Shown here piece by piece: positions 1 to 8,204 of a stretch of 64,000 bases of DNA. The notes under the pieces are model-generated. The model worked only from the letters and a program-made list of their open reading frames with translations. It ran no database searches and was not told the DNA's origin. Source of the stretch: Flavobacteriaceae bacterium 3519-10. Lineage in GTDB: Bacteria; Bacteroidota; Bacteroidia; Flavobacteriales; Weeksellaceae. The position numbers were made by a program, and so were the translations under genes. The stretch is taken from positions 2,676,342-2,740,341 of the forward strand of contig CP001673.1 in assembly GCA_000023725.1 (NCBI GenBank), in the 5' to 3' direction. Within the stretch, counting starts at the first letter, position 1. Each line of letters begins with the position of its first letter.

Positions 1-906
1 CTGCGTCATATAATCTCTGATGCCTTCTGCGTAAGCAAACTGCAGATCAGTATCGATATTCATCTTGATGGCACCGTAACTTATGGCTTCACGAATTTCC
101 TCAACAGTAGAACCTGATCCGCCGTGAAATACAAAGTTCACCGGTTTTTCTGCAGTTCCAAATTTTTCCTGAACGTATTTCTGAGAATTATCTAAAATTT
201 TCGGTGTTAATTTCACATTTCCAGGCTTATAAACCCCATGAACGTTACCAAAAGCTGCCGCAATGGTAAAGTTTGGTGAAATAGCGTTTAACCTTTCGTA
301 TGCGTATGCCACCTCATCTGGCTGCGTGTAAAGTTTGGAAGAATCTACGCCGGAATTATCTACTCCGTCTTCTTCACCGCCTGTTACGCCCAGTTCAATT
401 TCGAGTGTCATGCCCATTTTGGCCATTCTTTCAAAATATTTGCACGAAATATCCATGTTTTCCTCGATTGGCTCTTCAGACAAATCGAGCATGTGTGATG
501 AATAAAGGGATTTTCCGGTTTGCGCGAAAAATTCTTCGTTAGCATCCATCAATCCGTCGATCCACGGAAGGAGTTTCTTCGCACAGTGATCGGTATGAAG
601 AATTACGGTGGCTCCGTACGCTTCTGCCAAAGTGTGGATGTGTTTTGCACCGGCTACTGCACCGGCAATTGCGGCTTTCTGACCGTCGTTATTTAAACCT
701 TTACCTGCATTGTAAGCAGCGCCCCCATTGGAGAACTGAATGATCACGGGAGAATTGAGTTTGGCAGCAGTTTCAAGAACCGCATTCACGTTGCTCGAAC
801 CGATTACGTTTACCGCCGGGAGGGCGAAATTATTTTCCTTCGCAAAATCGAAGATTTCAGTAACCAATTTGCCTGTGGCAACACCTGCCGGAAAACGTCT
901 GCTCAT
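1..906 (-). CDS. fbaA: Class II fructose-bisphosphate aldolase, 3' end cut by window edge
   Basis: Metal-dependent aldolase that interconverts fructose 1,6-bisphosphate with glyceraldehyde-3-phosphate and dihydroxyacetone phosphate in cytoplasmic glycolysis/gluconeogenesis. The reading frame is open from ATG at 906 to the window edge, giving 302 residues; class II enzymes of this long type have about 355, so roughly 50 C-terminal residues lie outside. Visible family signatures are HTDHC (residues 104-108, catalytic Asp and zinc His), the E-L-G-V-T-G-G-E-E-D segment around 171-180, NVHGVYKPGN (221-230, zinc His 223) and HGGSGST (261-267, zinc His 261 and phosphate loop). The downstream neighbour NAD kinase lies on the same strand upstream in transcription, 67 bases away. 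No exact -7 box is seen just before the start. Identity is secure; only completeness is limited. Confidence 0.95.
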   Translation of the reverse strand, partial: MSRRFPAGVATGKLVTEIFDFAKENNFALPAVNVIGSSNVNAVLETAAKLNSPVIIQFSNGGAAYNAGKGLNNDGQKAAIAGAVAGAKHIHTLAEAYGATVILHTDHCAKKLLPWIDGLMDANEEFFAQTGKSLYSSHMLDLSEEPIEENMDISCKYFERMAKMGMTLEIELGVTGGEEDGVDNSGVDSSKLYTQPDEVAYAYERLNAISPNFTIAAAFGNVHGVYKPGNVKLTPKILDNSQKYVQEKFGTAEKPVNFVFHGGSGSTVEEIREAISYGAIKMNIDTDLQFAYAEGIRDYMTQ

Positions 907-973
907 AATTTATTTTTTAGAAGATTTTAACTCAGATTTTGACGGTAAAGTTAAGGATTTTATGCTGAAAGGA

Positions 974-1840
974 TCAGTTTCTTTTGTCTTTTCCCCACAG
1001 TAATTTCTGGCGGATGGTTTCGTAAAAACTCAAATCTCTGGGGTGGATCAGCAGGATCTGAAACCGGGCTTTGCGTAATATAATTTCTACGTCGGTCTCC
1101 ATGTTTACAAGCCTGGAATCGAGCGAGAGCGAGTATTGCGGTACGCGGCTTTCAACCTTAAGCCGGATCTCCACATCGTCATTTACAATCAGCGGGCGCA
1201 CGTTGAGGTTGTGTGGCGCGATCGGTGTGATGACGAACGTGTTGTTATTGGGCGTGATAATCGGGCCGCCACAACTTAAAGAGTAAGCCGTAGAACCTGT
1301 AGGTGTGGAAATAATGACGCCGTCGCCCCAGAAAACATTCAGAAATTCGCCGTCGATATAAGAATCGACGGTAATCATGGCAGTGGTTTCTTTCCGCGAA
1401 ACCGTAATGTCGTTTAAAGCAAAAGGGAAAAATATGGTTTTATCCGGTGATACAATTTCAATAACCGACCTGCGGCTCACATTTACCTCACCTTTAATAA
1501 TGTCGTCCAGTTTAAGAAAAACCTCCTCTTTGGTAAAACTCGAAAGAAAACCGAGACGGCCGGTATTAACGCCCACTACAGGAATTTCGAGATCCTGAAC
1601 AAACAGTAGTGAATTAACAATAGTTCCGTCGCCGCCGAAAGTGAAAAACCAATCTACCTTCTGCTCCTTTAAATCTTCTTTGCCGGCGAAAGTTTTGAAG
1701 ATCTTGGAAAACTCCATCGCATTGGCCATTTCTTCGTACAAAATAGCCTGAATGCCGCGTTTTTCTAGCTCAGAAACGAATTTACTCAAATACAGAAAAG
1801 TATCTAAATCGCTTTTTTGGGAATAAACAGCTGCCTTCAT
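974..1840 (-). CDS. nadK: NAD kinase
   Basis: Phosphorylates NAD to NADP using ATP (or polyphosphate) in the cytoplasm and so sets the NADP pool. The 288-residue length is typical. Seen: GGDGT at 69-73 (the family's phosphate-binding loop), NTGRLGFL at 92-99, ALND at 141-144 and the conserved GDGVIISTPTGSTAYS segment at about 172-187 that binds the dinucleotide. It begins with ATG only 3 bases after the stop of the CBS/ACT protein at 1844-2497, so the two are almost certainly co-transcribed and probably translationally coupled. The aldolase gene follows 67 bases downstream. No anomaly in length or motifs. Confidence 0.96.
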   Translation of the reverse strand: MKAAVYSQKSDLDTFLYLSKFVSELEKRGIQAILYEEMANAMEFSKIFKTFAGKEDLKEQKVDWFFTFGGDGTIVNSLLFVQDLEIPVVGVNTGRLGFLSSFTKEEVFLKLDDIIKGEVNVSRRSVIEIVSPDKTIFFPFALNDITVSRKETTAMITVDSYIDGEFLNVFWGDGVIISTPTGSTAYSLSCGGPIITPNNNTFVITPIAPHNLNVRPLIVNDDVEIRLKVESRVPQYSLSLDSRLVNMETDVEIILRKARFQILLIHPRDLSFYETIRQKLLWGKDKRN

Positions 1841-1843
1841 TAT

Positions 1844-2497
1844 TTAAAATTGCAGATATTTCTGGAAGAAACCAAATCTGTCTTTCAGCAGGTCTTCTTT
1901 TTCATCGTCGTAATATTTATGCACCACGCTATAGCCGTATCTTTCAAAGGTTTCATCAATTGAACTGGTATTTTCAGCATTGAATTTCAGCGTAATCTGA
2001 ATAAAATCGTCGCCGATTAAATTGATAAAACAGCCGTAAATCTTACCGTTGTTTTGCTCTACAATCTTGCAGACTTCAGTCATCGAATAGTGCCGTCCGC
2101 TGGTCTGCACAATCATTACGGCGCCATTTTCAGAAAAAAGCGGATATTTCGAAAATTCATTGAAAATATCATCACATGAAAGATAACCCACATATTTCTC
2201 TGCTTTTGTGATCACCGGTACCACATTAGAATTGAAAGTATGAAACAGCTTGATCGAATCCAGCAGGTTCCCATCATCGGTAATCGCAAATTTTTCGTAG
2301 TGAATAGCGAGCGTTGAAAGATTTCCTTCAGGGCTTTCCTCCAGAAAAGACTGGCTTATGGCTCCCTGATAAATCCCCTTCTTTTTTATAAAGATATGCG
2401 AGTACCCGAATTCTTTCGCGAACTCATTAGCTTCTTCGATAGAATCGCCGGTATTGAAGGCGGGATAATCTTTGGAAATGTAATCTTTGATAAACAT
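1844..2497 (-). CDS. CBS-domain protein with C-terminal ACT-like region
   Basis: A 217-residue soluble protein. Residues about 1-125 have the spacing of two CBS motifs (an adenosine-ligand-binding module); residues about 127-200, starting with the run IVQTSGRHYSMTEVC, have the alternating pattern of an ACT-like regulatory domain, an arrangement also seen in AcuB-type proteins. No catalytic motif is visible. The position directly upstream of nadK with a 3-base gap suggests, by inference, that it senses adenine nucleotides and relates to NAD(P) metabolism, but no partner can be read from the sequence. The start ATG lies in an AT-rich leader. Confidence 0.75.
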   Translation of the reverse strand: MFIKDYISKDYPAFNTGDSIEEANEFAKEFGYSHIFIKKKGIYQGAISQSFLEESPEGNLSTLAIHYEKFAITDDGNLLDSIKLFHTFNSNVVPVITKAEKYVGYLSCDDIFNEFSKYPLFSENGAVMIVQTSGRHYSMTEVCKIVEQNNGKIYGCFINLIGDDFIQITLKFNAENTSSIDETFERYGYSVVHKYYDDEKEDLLKDRFGFFQKYLQF

Positions 2498-2616
2498 TAT
2501 GCTAATTTAGGAAATATAAAAAAAAGAATTCTGGTGCAGGTATTAAAAAAAATACAGGTAAGAATCTATAAAAACAAGGTCGAAACCAGCTACAGTTTTC
2601 TTTGTTTTAGTACATT

Positions 2617-3501
2617 CTATTTACAAATAACCGCTCTCTGCCGCAGAAAAATAAGTCCGGCTAAGATAATTACCGCGCCGATACACTGAATAGGTGTGAG
2701 AGTTTCCCCATCGATAACGCCCCAAATAATAGCTACAACCGGCATCAGCAAAGTTACGGTGGATGCAAAAAGCGGAGTCGAAATACTCAGCAGTCGGTAA
2801 TTCAGCATCATCGCGAGGCCAGTCCCGAAGATCGAAAGCAAGCTTACAAATCCCAGCCCTGCCCAAAGGTTTTGGTCATTTTCAAGATCATTAAAAAAAC
2901 CAGCCAGAACGAGCGAAACCGCCGACGGAATGATGAGTACAAACGAAAAAACAAATGCCGAAAGTATTTTCGCGGGAATATGGTTGAGTTTGGATTTTAC
3001 CGTGGTGGTGCTTACCGCGTAACATAATGTGGCCAAAAGTAGCAGCAGAACTGGTACAAGTTTGAATTCGCCGCCCTCGCCACCCGAAAACGCAAGAATA
3101 CAGGCTCCGCTGAAACTGATCACAACGCCAATAATCTGCCGTTTTGTAGTTTGAAATTTCCACATCAGCGCACCGACAATAATTACGAAAATAGGCATCA
3201 TCGAATTCACGATGCCGGCAATACTGCTGCTGACCGCAGTTTCAGCGATGGGGAACAGAAACATCGGAACGAAATTTCCGGTGACCGCGGCCAGGATGAG
3301 CCACTTAACATTCTTGCGCGGAAATTTTTTAATATTCATCAACGCGAAAGGAAGCAGAATAAGTCCGGCAATCAGAACGCGCAGCGCACCTACTTCATAA
3401 GGATTAAAATGTTCGAGCGATTTCTTGATCAAAATAAAAGACGAGCCCCAAATTACCGTAAGGCCGATCAGCAATACCCACTTTTCTCTTTCAGAGTTCA
3501 T
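2617..3501 (-). CDS. EamA/DMT-family inner-membrane transporter
   Basis: A 294-residue polytopic protein with about ten hydrophobic segments arranged as two repeated halves, the layout of the drug/metabolite transporter superfamily (two EamA domains). The N-terminal run WGSSFILIKKSLEHFNPYEV is the usual EamA motif of the first half, with the second half beginning near residue 150. Substrate cannot be inferred: family members export amino acids, purines or other metabolites. Its start overlaps the end of aat by 11 bases, so the two are co-transcribed. There is no sign of frameshift or truncation. Confidence 0.88.
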   Translation of the reverse strand: MNSEREKWVLLIGLTVIWGSSFILIKKSLEHFNPYEVGALRVLIAGLILLPFALMNIKKFPRKNVKWLILAAVTGNFVPMFLFPIAETAVSSSIAGIVNSMMPIFVIIVGALMWKFQTTKRQIIGVVISFSGACILAFSGGEGGEFKLVPVLLLLLATLCYAVSTTTVKSKLNHIPAKILSAFVFSFVLIIPSAVSLVLAGFFNDLENDQNLWAGLGFVSLLSIFGTGLAMMLNYRLLSISTPLFASTVTLLMPVVAIIWGVIDGETLTPIQCIGAVIILAGLIFLRQRAVICK

Positions 3502-4141
3502 TGTTTCTCTTTAAAATTTTTAAATATTCCAGTTTAGAAATCATTTTGGCGCCTAAACTTTCGAGGTGGTCTGAGTGAATCTGGCAGTCGATAAGATCAA
3601 AATTTTCGCTATTGTTCAAAACAAAATTGAGAAAGCCCGCTTTCGATGCGTTGCTTACTTTAGAAAACATACTTTCGCCGCAGAAGACTTTTCCAATCTG
3701 CACCCCATAAAATCCGCCAACGAGCTGCTCATCCTGCCACACTTCCACACTTTTTGCAAAACCGTGCTGATGCAGAACCGTAAAGGAATCAATCAGATCC
3801 ATCGATATCCAGGTTCCGTCCTGATCTTTTCGGTATGAATTTTTACATCCGAGCATCACCTCGCGAAAGCATTTATTTTCAGTGAATGTAAAAACACCCG
3901 CTTTAAGAATTTTCTTCATCGATTTCGATACCTTAATTTCCGCAGGTACCACAACAAACCTTGGGTCGGGGCACCACCACAGTATTTCTTCACCTTCATT
4001 AAACCAAGGAAAAAGACCGGTTTGGTAGGCAAAAAGCAAACGCTCAGGAGACAAATCTCCACCAACGGCCAGCAAACCACCTTCAGAATCCATGAATTCC
4101 GGATCAGGAAAAGAGATTTCGTCAGCGTTAAGGTAAATCAT
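3491..4141 (-). CDS. aat: Leucyl/phenylalanyl-tRNA-protein transferase
   Basis: Transfers Leu or Phe from aminoacyl-tRNA to proteins with N-terminal Arg or Lys, creating bacterial N-degrons for ClpAPS-type degradation in the cytoplasm. The 216 residues show the characteristic FPWF (44-47), WWCPDPRFVV (55-64) and GGFYGVQIGKVFCGESMFS (142-160) segments. The 3' end overlaps the start of the DMT transporter by 11 bases. A ClpC ATPase is encoded at 28697-31216; whether it uses this degron pathway here is not shown by the sequence. Confidence 0.95.
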   Translation of the reverse strand: MIYLNADEISFPDPEFMDSEGGLLAVGGDLSPERLLFAYQTGLFPWFNEGEEILWWCPDPRFVVVPAEIKVSKSMKKILKAGVFTFTENKCFREVMLGCKNSYRKDQDGTWISMDLIDSFTVLHQHGFAKSVEVWQDEQLVGGFYGVQIGKVFCGESMFSKVSNASKAGFLNFVLNNSENFDLIDCQIHSDHLESLGAKMISKLEYLKILKRNNEL

Positions 4142-4149
4142 TGTGGGAA

Positions 4150-4179
4150 AATTAAAATCCTGCTTCGGTAAGCAGGATT
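4150..4179 (-). terminator. Intrinsic terminator after the DUF3127 gene
   Basis: A 10-bp inverted repeat (AATCCTGCTT / AAGCAGGATT, 4-nt loop) at 4156-4179, followed on the minus strand by a T-rich run. It sits between the stop of the gene at 4203 and the start of aat at 4141 and so separates these two units. Confidence 0.8.
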
Positions 4180-4202
4180 CAATAAGATATAAAAGGTAGT
4201 TT

Positions 4203-4586
4203 TTAGAATGGCAAATCGTCTTCGTCTTCTTCGAAAACGTTGGTGTTGCCTGCAGCTGAAGTGGTATTGGGTTGTGAAGGCCTTGCCTCTACCGGCTCAT
4301 GCGCAGATCCGCCTTCGGATTTCTCCACTCTCCAACCTACGATAGAGTTGAAATATTTCACTTCGTTTTGGGGCGAAGTCCATTCGCGGCCACGTATATT
4401 GATGCTCACTTTCACTTTATCGCCTTCATTATAGTTATTCAGAAGGTCTGTTTTGTCCTGCAAAAATTCAATGCTGATTGGCTGCGGATACTGCTCTTCG
4501 GTGAGGATAATCATTTCTCTTTTCTGAAAACCACTCGGAAATGTCTGAACGTCAGTGATTTTTTTTATAGTTCCCTGTAATTCCAT
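4203..4586 (-). CDS. DUF3127 protein, SSB-like architecture with DDLPF tip
   Basis: A 127-residue protein. I start it at the internal ATG at 4586 (MELQGTIKK) because the upstream extension is AT-rich noncoding-type sequence and family members begin with this M-E-hydrophobic pattern. Residues 1-85 match the DUF3127 pattern (SGFQKREMIILTEEQYPQPI, then GDKVKVSINIRGREW and KYFNSIVGWRVE), an arrangement like the OB fold of single-stranded-DNA-binding proteins. Residues about 88-115 are a low-complexity Pro/Thr/Asn/Ser linker, and the protein ends in EEDEDDLPF. An acidic tip ending in Pro-Phe is the hallmark of bacterial SSB, where it recruits repair and replication partners. The SSB-like reading is my inference; no DNA-binding function is proven. 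Monocistronic, with its own terminator. Confidence 0.8.
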   Translation of the reverse strand: MELQGTIKKITDVQTFPSGFQKREMIILTEEQYPQPISIEFLQDKTDLLNNYNEGDKVKVSINIRGREWTSPQNEVKYFNSIVGWRVEKSEGGSAHEPVEARPSQPNTTSAAGNTNVFEEDEDDLPF

Positions 4587-4680
4587 AGTCTTAATATTAA
4601 GATGTAAAAGTAATAAATTATAAGAGGAAAAAGAAAGCGGGCATTGATTTTTTTGAACAAATAAAAAATTCAAAATTTGT

Positions 4681-4712
4681 TTTGTTTAAAAAGGAAAAAG
4701 TCTATATATTTG
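4681..4712 (+). promoter_or_regulatory. Promoter of the tRNA cluster (-33 TTTG / -7 TATATTTG)
   Basis: An exact Bacteroidota -7 box TATATTTG at 4705-4712, with a TTTG at 4681-4684 twenty bases upstream matching the -33 element. It lies 35 bases before the first tRNA, consistent with transcription starting just 5' of tRNA-Leu. Confidence 0.75.
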
Positions 4713-4747
4713 CACTCACCAAAAAAGAAGAGAAGAAGTTATTATAA

Positions 4748-4829
4748 GCGGATGTGGTGTAATTGGTAGCCACGCCAGACTTAGGATCTGGTGCCGTGAG
4801 GCGTGGGGGTTCGAGTCCCTTCATCCGCA
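4748..4829 (+). tRNA. tRNA-Leu (anticodon TAG)
   Basis: Acceptor stem GCGGATG/CATCCGC pairs 7 of 7 with discriminator A4829. The anticodon stem CCAGA/TCTGG encloses the loop CTTAGGA, giving anticodon TAG (reads CUN). A long variable arm (class II tRNA, 82 nt) and a T-loop GTTCGAGTC are present. CCA is not encoded. Confidence 0.96.
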
Positions 4830-4837
4830 CTTTTATT

Positions 4838-4910
<73 letters not shown>

Positions 4911-4919
4911 CAATTGCCT

Positions 4920-5003
4920 GCCTTGGTGGTGGAACTGGTAGACACGCAGGACTTAAAATCCTGTATCCGTAAGGATGTACGGGTTCAAGTCCCGTCCGAG
5001 GTA
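4920..5003 (+). tRNA. tRNA-Leu (anticodon TAA)
   Basis: Acceptor stem GCCTTGG/CCGAGGT contains two G-U pairs; discriminator A5003. The anticodon stem CAGGA/TCCTG with loop CTTAAAA gives anticodon TAA (reads UUA/UUG). A long variable arm and the T-arm GGGTTCAAGTCCC fit a class II tRNA of 84 nt. Confidence 0.96.
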
Positions 5004-5006
5004 CTT

Positions 5007-5045
5007 AAAAACGCTGTTAATCTGTAGATTAGCAGCGTTTTTTGT
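5007..5045 (+). terminator. Terminator of the tRNA operon
   Basis: Arms AACGCTGTTAATCT and AGATTAGCAGCGTT (one G-U pair) with a 2-nt centre, followed by a T run, immediately after tRNA-Leu(TAA). Strong stem; ends the tRNA transcript. Confidence 0.88.
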
Positions 5046-5157
5046 TTTCAGGATGTCTGCATGTTTTGTTTTCTGCAAACAGAATTTCAATATTTTTAAA
5101 AGTCAGCAATCTCAGGATTGCACAGTATTTGTTATCTGTTGTACAAAATAATAAATT

Positions 5158-5499
5158 ATGCAACCCAGACCCATGCTCACGCTAAGCCAAGTTATGGCCA
5201 AACTAGCCGCCAAAGATGTTACCCAGGAATTTACAATGAATGATGCCTGCGAAATGAAACTCAGAGAGACCGGAGAAATTTATCAGCCTGAAGACCTCAA
5301 GATACTCCGCACCTACCGTTTTGAGGCAGACAGCAGCCCCGAAGACAATGCAGTGCTGTATGTAGCGCAGGCTACCGACGGAAATATCGGGATGATCATC
5401 GATTCTTATGGTGCGCAAAGTAATTATGAAGGACCCGAATTCGATAATTTTATCCGCGAGATCCCTATCGAAGAAGACGAGAACTACAATTTTGATTAG
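5158..5499 (+). CDS. Small acidic conserved protein of unknown function
   Basis: A 113-residue cytoplasmic-looking protein without signal or membrane segment. Two starts are possible, ATG at 5158 or at 5170 (MLTLSQVM). It has a helical N-terminus, a central stretch QPEDLKILRTYRFEADSSPE, then NAVLYVAQATDGNIGMIIDSYG and a very acidic end. Similar roughly 100-residue proteins in Bacteroidota are sometimes labelled phosphoribosylpyrophosphate synthetase, but it has no PRPP-binding loop and is far too short, so I reject that name. It follows the tRNA cluster, and its terminator reaches into the 3' end of the convergent AsmA-like gene. Confidence 0.8.
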   Translation: MQPRPMLTLSQVMAKLAAKDVTQEFTMNDACEMKLRETGEIYQPEDLKILRTYRFEADSSPEDNAVLYVAQATDGNIGMIIDSYGAQSNYEGPEFDNFIREIPIEEDENYNFD

Positions 5500-5506
5500 A
5501 AAAATG

Positions 5507-5531
5507 AATCCGGATTTTATTCGGATTTTTT
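5507..5531 (+). terminator. Terminator of the small acidic protein gene
   Basis: Inverted repeat AATCCG / CGGATT (9-nt loop) followed by six T. It overlaps the last codons of the convergent AsmA-like gene that ends at 5517. Confidence 0.65.
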
Positions 5532-8168
5532 CTTGAGTATATTCTTCAGCCCGCTGCTTTTTTTCTGCACTTTATCTTTGGCATTTTCCACTTTTTCGGT
5601 CACATTCTGTTTAGTATCCTTCAGGTCTTTTTTGTTCTGGTCTAATGCTGCTTTGGTATTTTCCACGGTATTCTGAACCGCCTTTTCAGTATTTTCTACA
5701 TTTTTACCGATGAGTGTTTTTTTCAGGCCTTCTTCAATCCCTTTCCAGAAAAAATTAAAAAACGATTTGGTTTTATCACGCGGTACATTGTCCACAGGCA
5801 CGGATTCGGGATACTGCCCCGAATCTGAACGTACAAAAATGTTGGCTACTGCACTCAGCAGTTTATTTTTTTCGCCGTCTTCTTTAAGCAAAGCAACCTT
5901 CAGGTCTTTATGTTTTAAATTCAGGATACCACTCAGGCCGCTGCTGTTCCCTTTAAAATTAAAGATAAGATCCGAAATCATTCCGGTTGCGCGCACTTTC
6001 AGATAAGGTTCAATAAACGGATTTACACGTGAAGCCGGTAGATCAGCTACATTTCCGGAAATTGAAAAACTGTCGCTTCGGTTAAGAAGATCGAAATTCC
6101 ATTTCACATTCATAGGTGAGGCGTTCATAAAGCGACAGTTCACCGAAATTGCAACCTGTGTTGGTTTACCTTTCATTTTGCCTGAATTAAGGTTTTTCAC
6201 ATTCATGGCGAAACTTCCGAACGTGAGTTTTCCGGGGCCGTCGCTCCTTTTTGTATCTTCTTCATATTCCAGAACCGAATTTTTAATATCCAGATTCTGC
6301 ACAAACAATGGCATCTTTATTTTTCTCAATAGTGAGGAGTACAGCAATTTTTCGGTAACGTCATCTTTGGGAATCTTGCTTCGGAAAATGTTTGCATTCA
6401 TTCCATTCAAGGTTACCTGCGAAGCGTTAATATACTGATTGTCTGAAAGTAAATCCCAGATTCCGTTTGCGGTGATCTGCTTCACTTTAACGTCGTATAA
6501 ATCTCTTTCTGCCGGAATCATGCGGATAAACTGCGCTCGCGATACTTTTGGCGTCGTAGCAAAATCGGAAAGCTGAAGCGATCGGTTGCCAAACGTAAGC
6601 AAGCCCGCAGACATATTGTAAAACTCCGTATTGTAAACTAATTTTTGCGCTGCCAGACTGTAATTACCCGTTTTGAACGGAACTGAATTTTTTACCGTGG
6701 CCGCATTCATCTCAATATTCTGAATTTTCGCATTGAGATTGTTCAGAATTAGTACTGCCTTACCATTGTCGTACGCCACATTACTGTTCTTCAGTTCCAC
6801 ATTTTTCACCGTGAGCGGAAACTCAATTCCCGAATAATCGCCCTTTTTCTTCTGAGAATTTTTAGCCGCCTGGATTTTTCCCTGCATCGAGCTGATGAGA
6901 ATATTCTGGACATCAAGCTTGAGTTTATTTTCCACAAATCTGAACTCATTTATATTGAGCCGAACTCTGTCCACATCTAAATCCATTATGGTTTTAGTCG
7001 TTTGCTGACCTGCCGGTTTCATGCGGAGCAGCCTGATGTCAACCGCTTTTGGGTTAAAAGCCAGTGCCGCAATGTTGATGTTCTGGGTTTCGGTAACGAA
7101 ATTTATCTGTTTTCCGGCCACGCTGAAGTTAGCATACTCAAAAGGAAGCGGGGATTTGGATGTCTCGCTGTCCATTACAAATTTGTTGATGTTCAATGTA
7201 ACATCCGCCGCAGAAAGTTTAGGGGTTCCGTTGGGATTAAGTATGCTGATCTTTGCATTTTTGAACAATACGTCCTCCATGTTCACCGTAACATTCAGAT
7301 CCTTTTTTTTGCGGACGGCTTTGGCACTCGTCGTCATAATTTTGAGATCAGGATTTTGGAAATGAGCGTGACTCAGCGCGACTTTGTCATCATCGAGTGC
7401 CACATCTTTGAAGTTCATTTCGGTAGCCTTAAAGTCGTAAAGATTTTTGTCATTGGGATGAAATCTCCTGAAATTCTGATAAGAAAGCAATGGCTTCACC
7501 GCGAAATTTCTTATACTCATCTGACCGGCTTCGGTGGTTATCGTCTGTGCCGTCACCGCATACACATCGTCCGGCCCAAAGTAAAAATCTTTTCCTTTTA
7601 TGTCGTAAGTATCAAAAACAAGCGGAAGTTTACGCTCCATACTTTCCTCCGTCATCTGGATATTCTCAACATTAAGCTCAAGATCTTTCACCTCGAGGAA
7701 TTTTTGCTTGGTGTGCCGGAGCACAGTAATGTTGCCGTTACTGATCTTTAGATTTTTGAATAAAACAGGATTTCTCTTTTTCTTGGTTTTATCGTCCACA
7801 GGCTTTGCGAGCGTAATTTTAAGATCCGGTTTCACCAACAACAGATTATTAGAACTGATTGTTTTATTAAAAAGTACATCATAGATGCCAAGCCTGCTTA
7901 CTGAAAGTGTGTCGATACTTCCTTCGAGCCCAATCGTATTCTGATCACCGGAATTTTTACTCCGAACACTGATACCCGCAGCGGAAATCCGGCCGGTAAA
8001 CATATCAACCTCGAGCGAACTGTATTTTACGTTGTAATTGGAGTTTTTCTTGATGTAGCCTGAGAGATTATTCCGAAGCCAAAAATTAGCTCCAAAATTC
8101 AGCACCAAAGTAATAAGCACAACAACGGCTACAAAGATCGAAAGAGGCCGTAAATATTTTTTTTTCAT
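5517..8168 (-). CDS. AsmA/DUF748-like envelope protein with amphipathic repeat tail
   Basis: An 883-residue protein with one N-terminal membrane anchor (about residues 10-30) followed by a very long beta-rich region with repeated patterns of the type L-x-I-x-N-hydrophobic, as in AsmA/TamB-like repeating-beta-groove proteins; the 690-790 region (ISGNVADLPASRVNPFIEPY) looks like DUF748/AsmA C-terminal modules. Relatives are inner-membrane-anchored periplasmic proteins implicated in lipid transport to, or homeostasis of, the outer membrane. The last 65 residues are a Lys/Asn/Thr-rich helical repeat with motifs such as NTVENTKAALDQNKKDLKD, resembling LEA or apolipoprotein-like amphipathic helices. 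It is the last gene of the DUF2797/WG operon, 36 bases after the WG gene. Lipid-transport function is inference. Confidence 0.78.
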   Translation of the reverse strand: MKKKYLRPLSIFVAVVVLITLVLNFGANFWLRNNLSGYIKKNSNYNVKYSSLEVDMFTGRISAAGISVRSKNSGDQNTIGLEGSIDTLSVSRLGIYDVLFNKTISSNNLLLVKPDLKITLAKPVDDKTKKKRNPVLFKNLKISNGNITVLRHTKQKFLEVKDLELNVENIQMTEESMERKLPLVFDTYDIKGKDFYFGPDDVYAVTAQTITTEAGQMSIRNFAVKPLLSYQNFRRFHPNDKNLYDFKATEMNFKDVALDDDKVALSHAHFQNPDLKIMTTSAKAVRKKKDLNVTVNMEDVLFKNAKISILNPNGTPKLSAADVTLNINKFVMDSETSKSPLPFEYANFSVAGKQINFVTETQNINIAALAFNPKAVDIRLLRMKPAGQQTTKTIMDLDVDRVRLNINEFRFVENKLKLDVQNILISSMQGKIQAAKNSQKKKGDYSGIEFPLTVKNVELKNSNVAYDNGKAVLILNNLNAKIQNIEMNAATVKNSVPFKTGNYSLAAQKLVYNTEFYNMSAGLLTFGNRSLQLSDFATTPKVSRAQFIRMIPAERDLYDVKVKQITANGIWDLLSDNQYINASQVTLNGMNANIFRSKIPKDDVTEKLLYSSLLRKIKMPLFVQNLDIKNSVLEYEEDTKRSDGPGKLTFGSFAMNVKNLNSGKMKGKPTQVAISVNCRFMNASPMNVKWNFDLLNRSDSFSISGNVADLPASRVNPFIEPYLKVRATGMISDLIFNFKGNSSGLSGILNLKHKDLKVALLKEDGEKNKLLSAVANIFVRSDSGQYPESVPVDNVPRDKTKSFFNFFWKGIEEGLKKTLIGKNVENTEKAVQNTVENTKAALDQNKKDLKDTKQNVTEKVENAKDKVQKKSSGLKNILKKKSE

Positions 8169-8204
8169 CAGCTCGAAGATTAAAATACTATGCCAATCAA
8201 CTCA

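Noticed and set aside
7002-7751. 249-codon open frame on the plus strand inside the AsmA-like gene
   Set aside because: It lies antisense to a clear coding frame, has no recognisable family pattern and no promoter or operon context; it is a shadow of the real gene.
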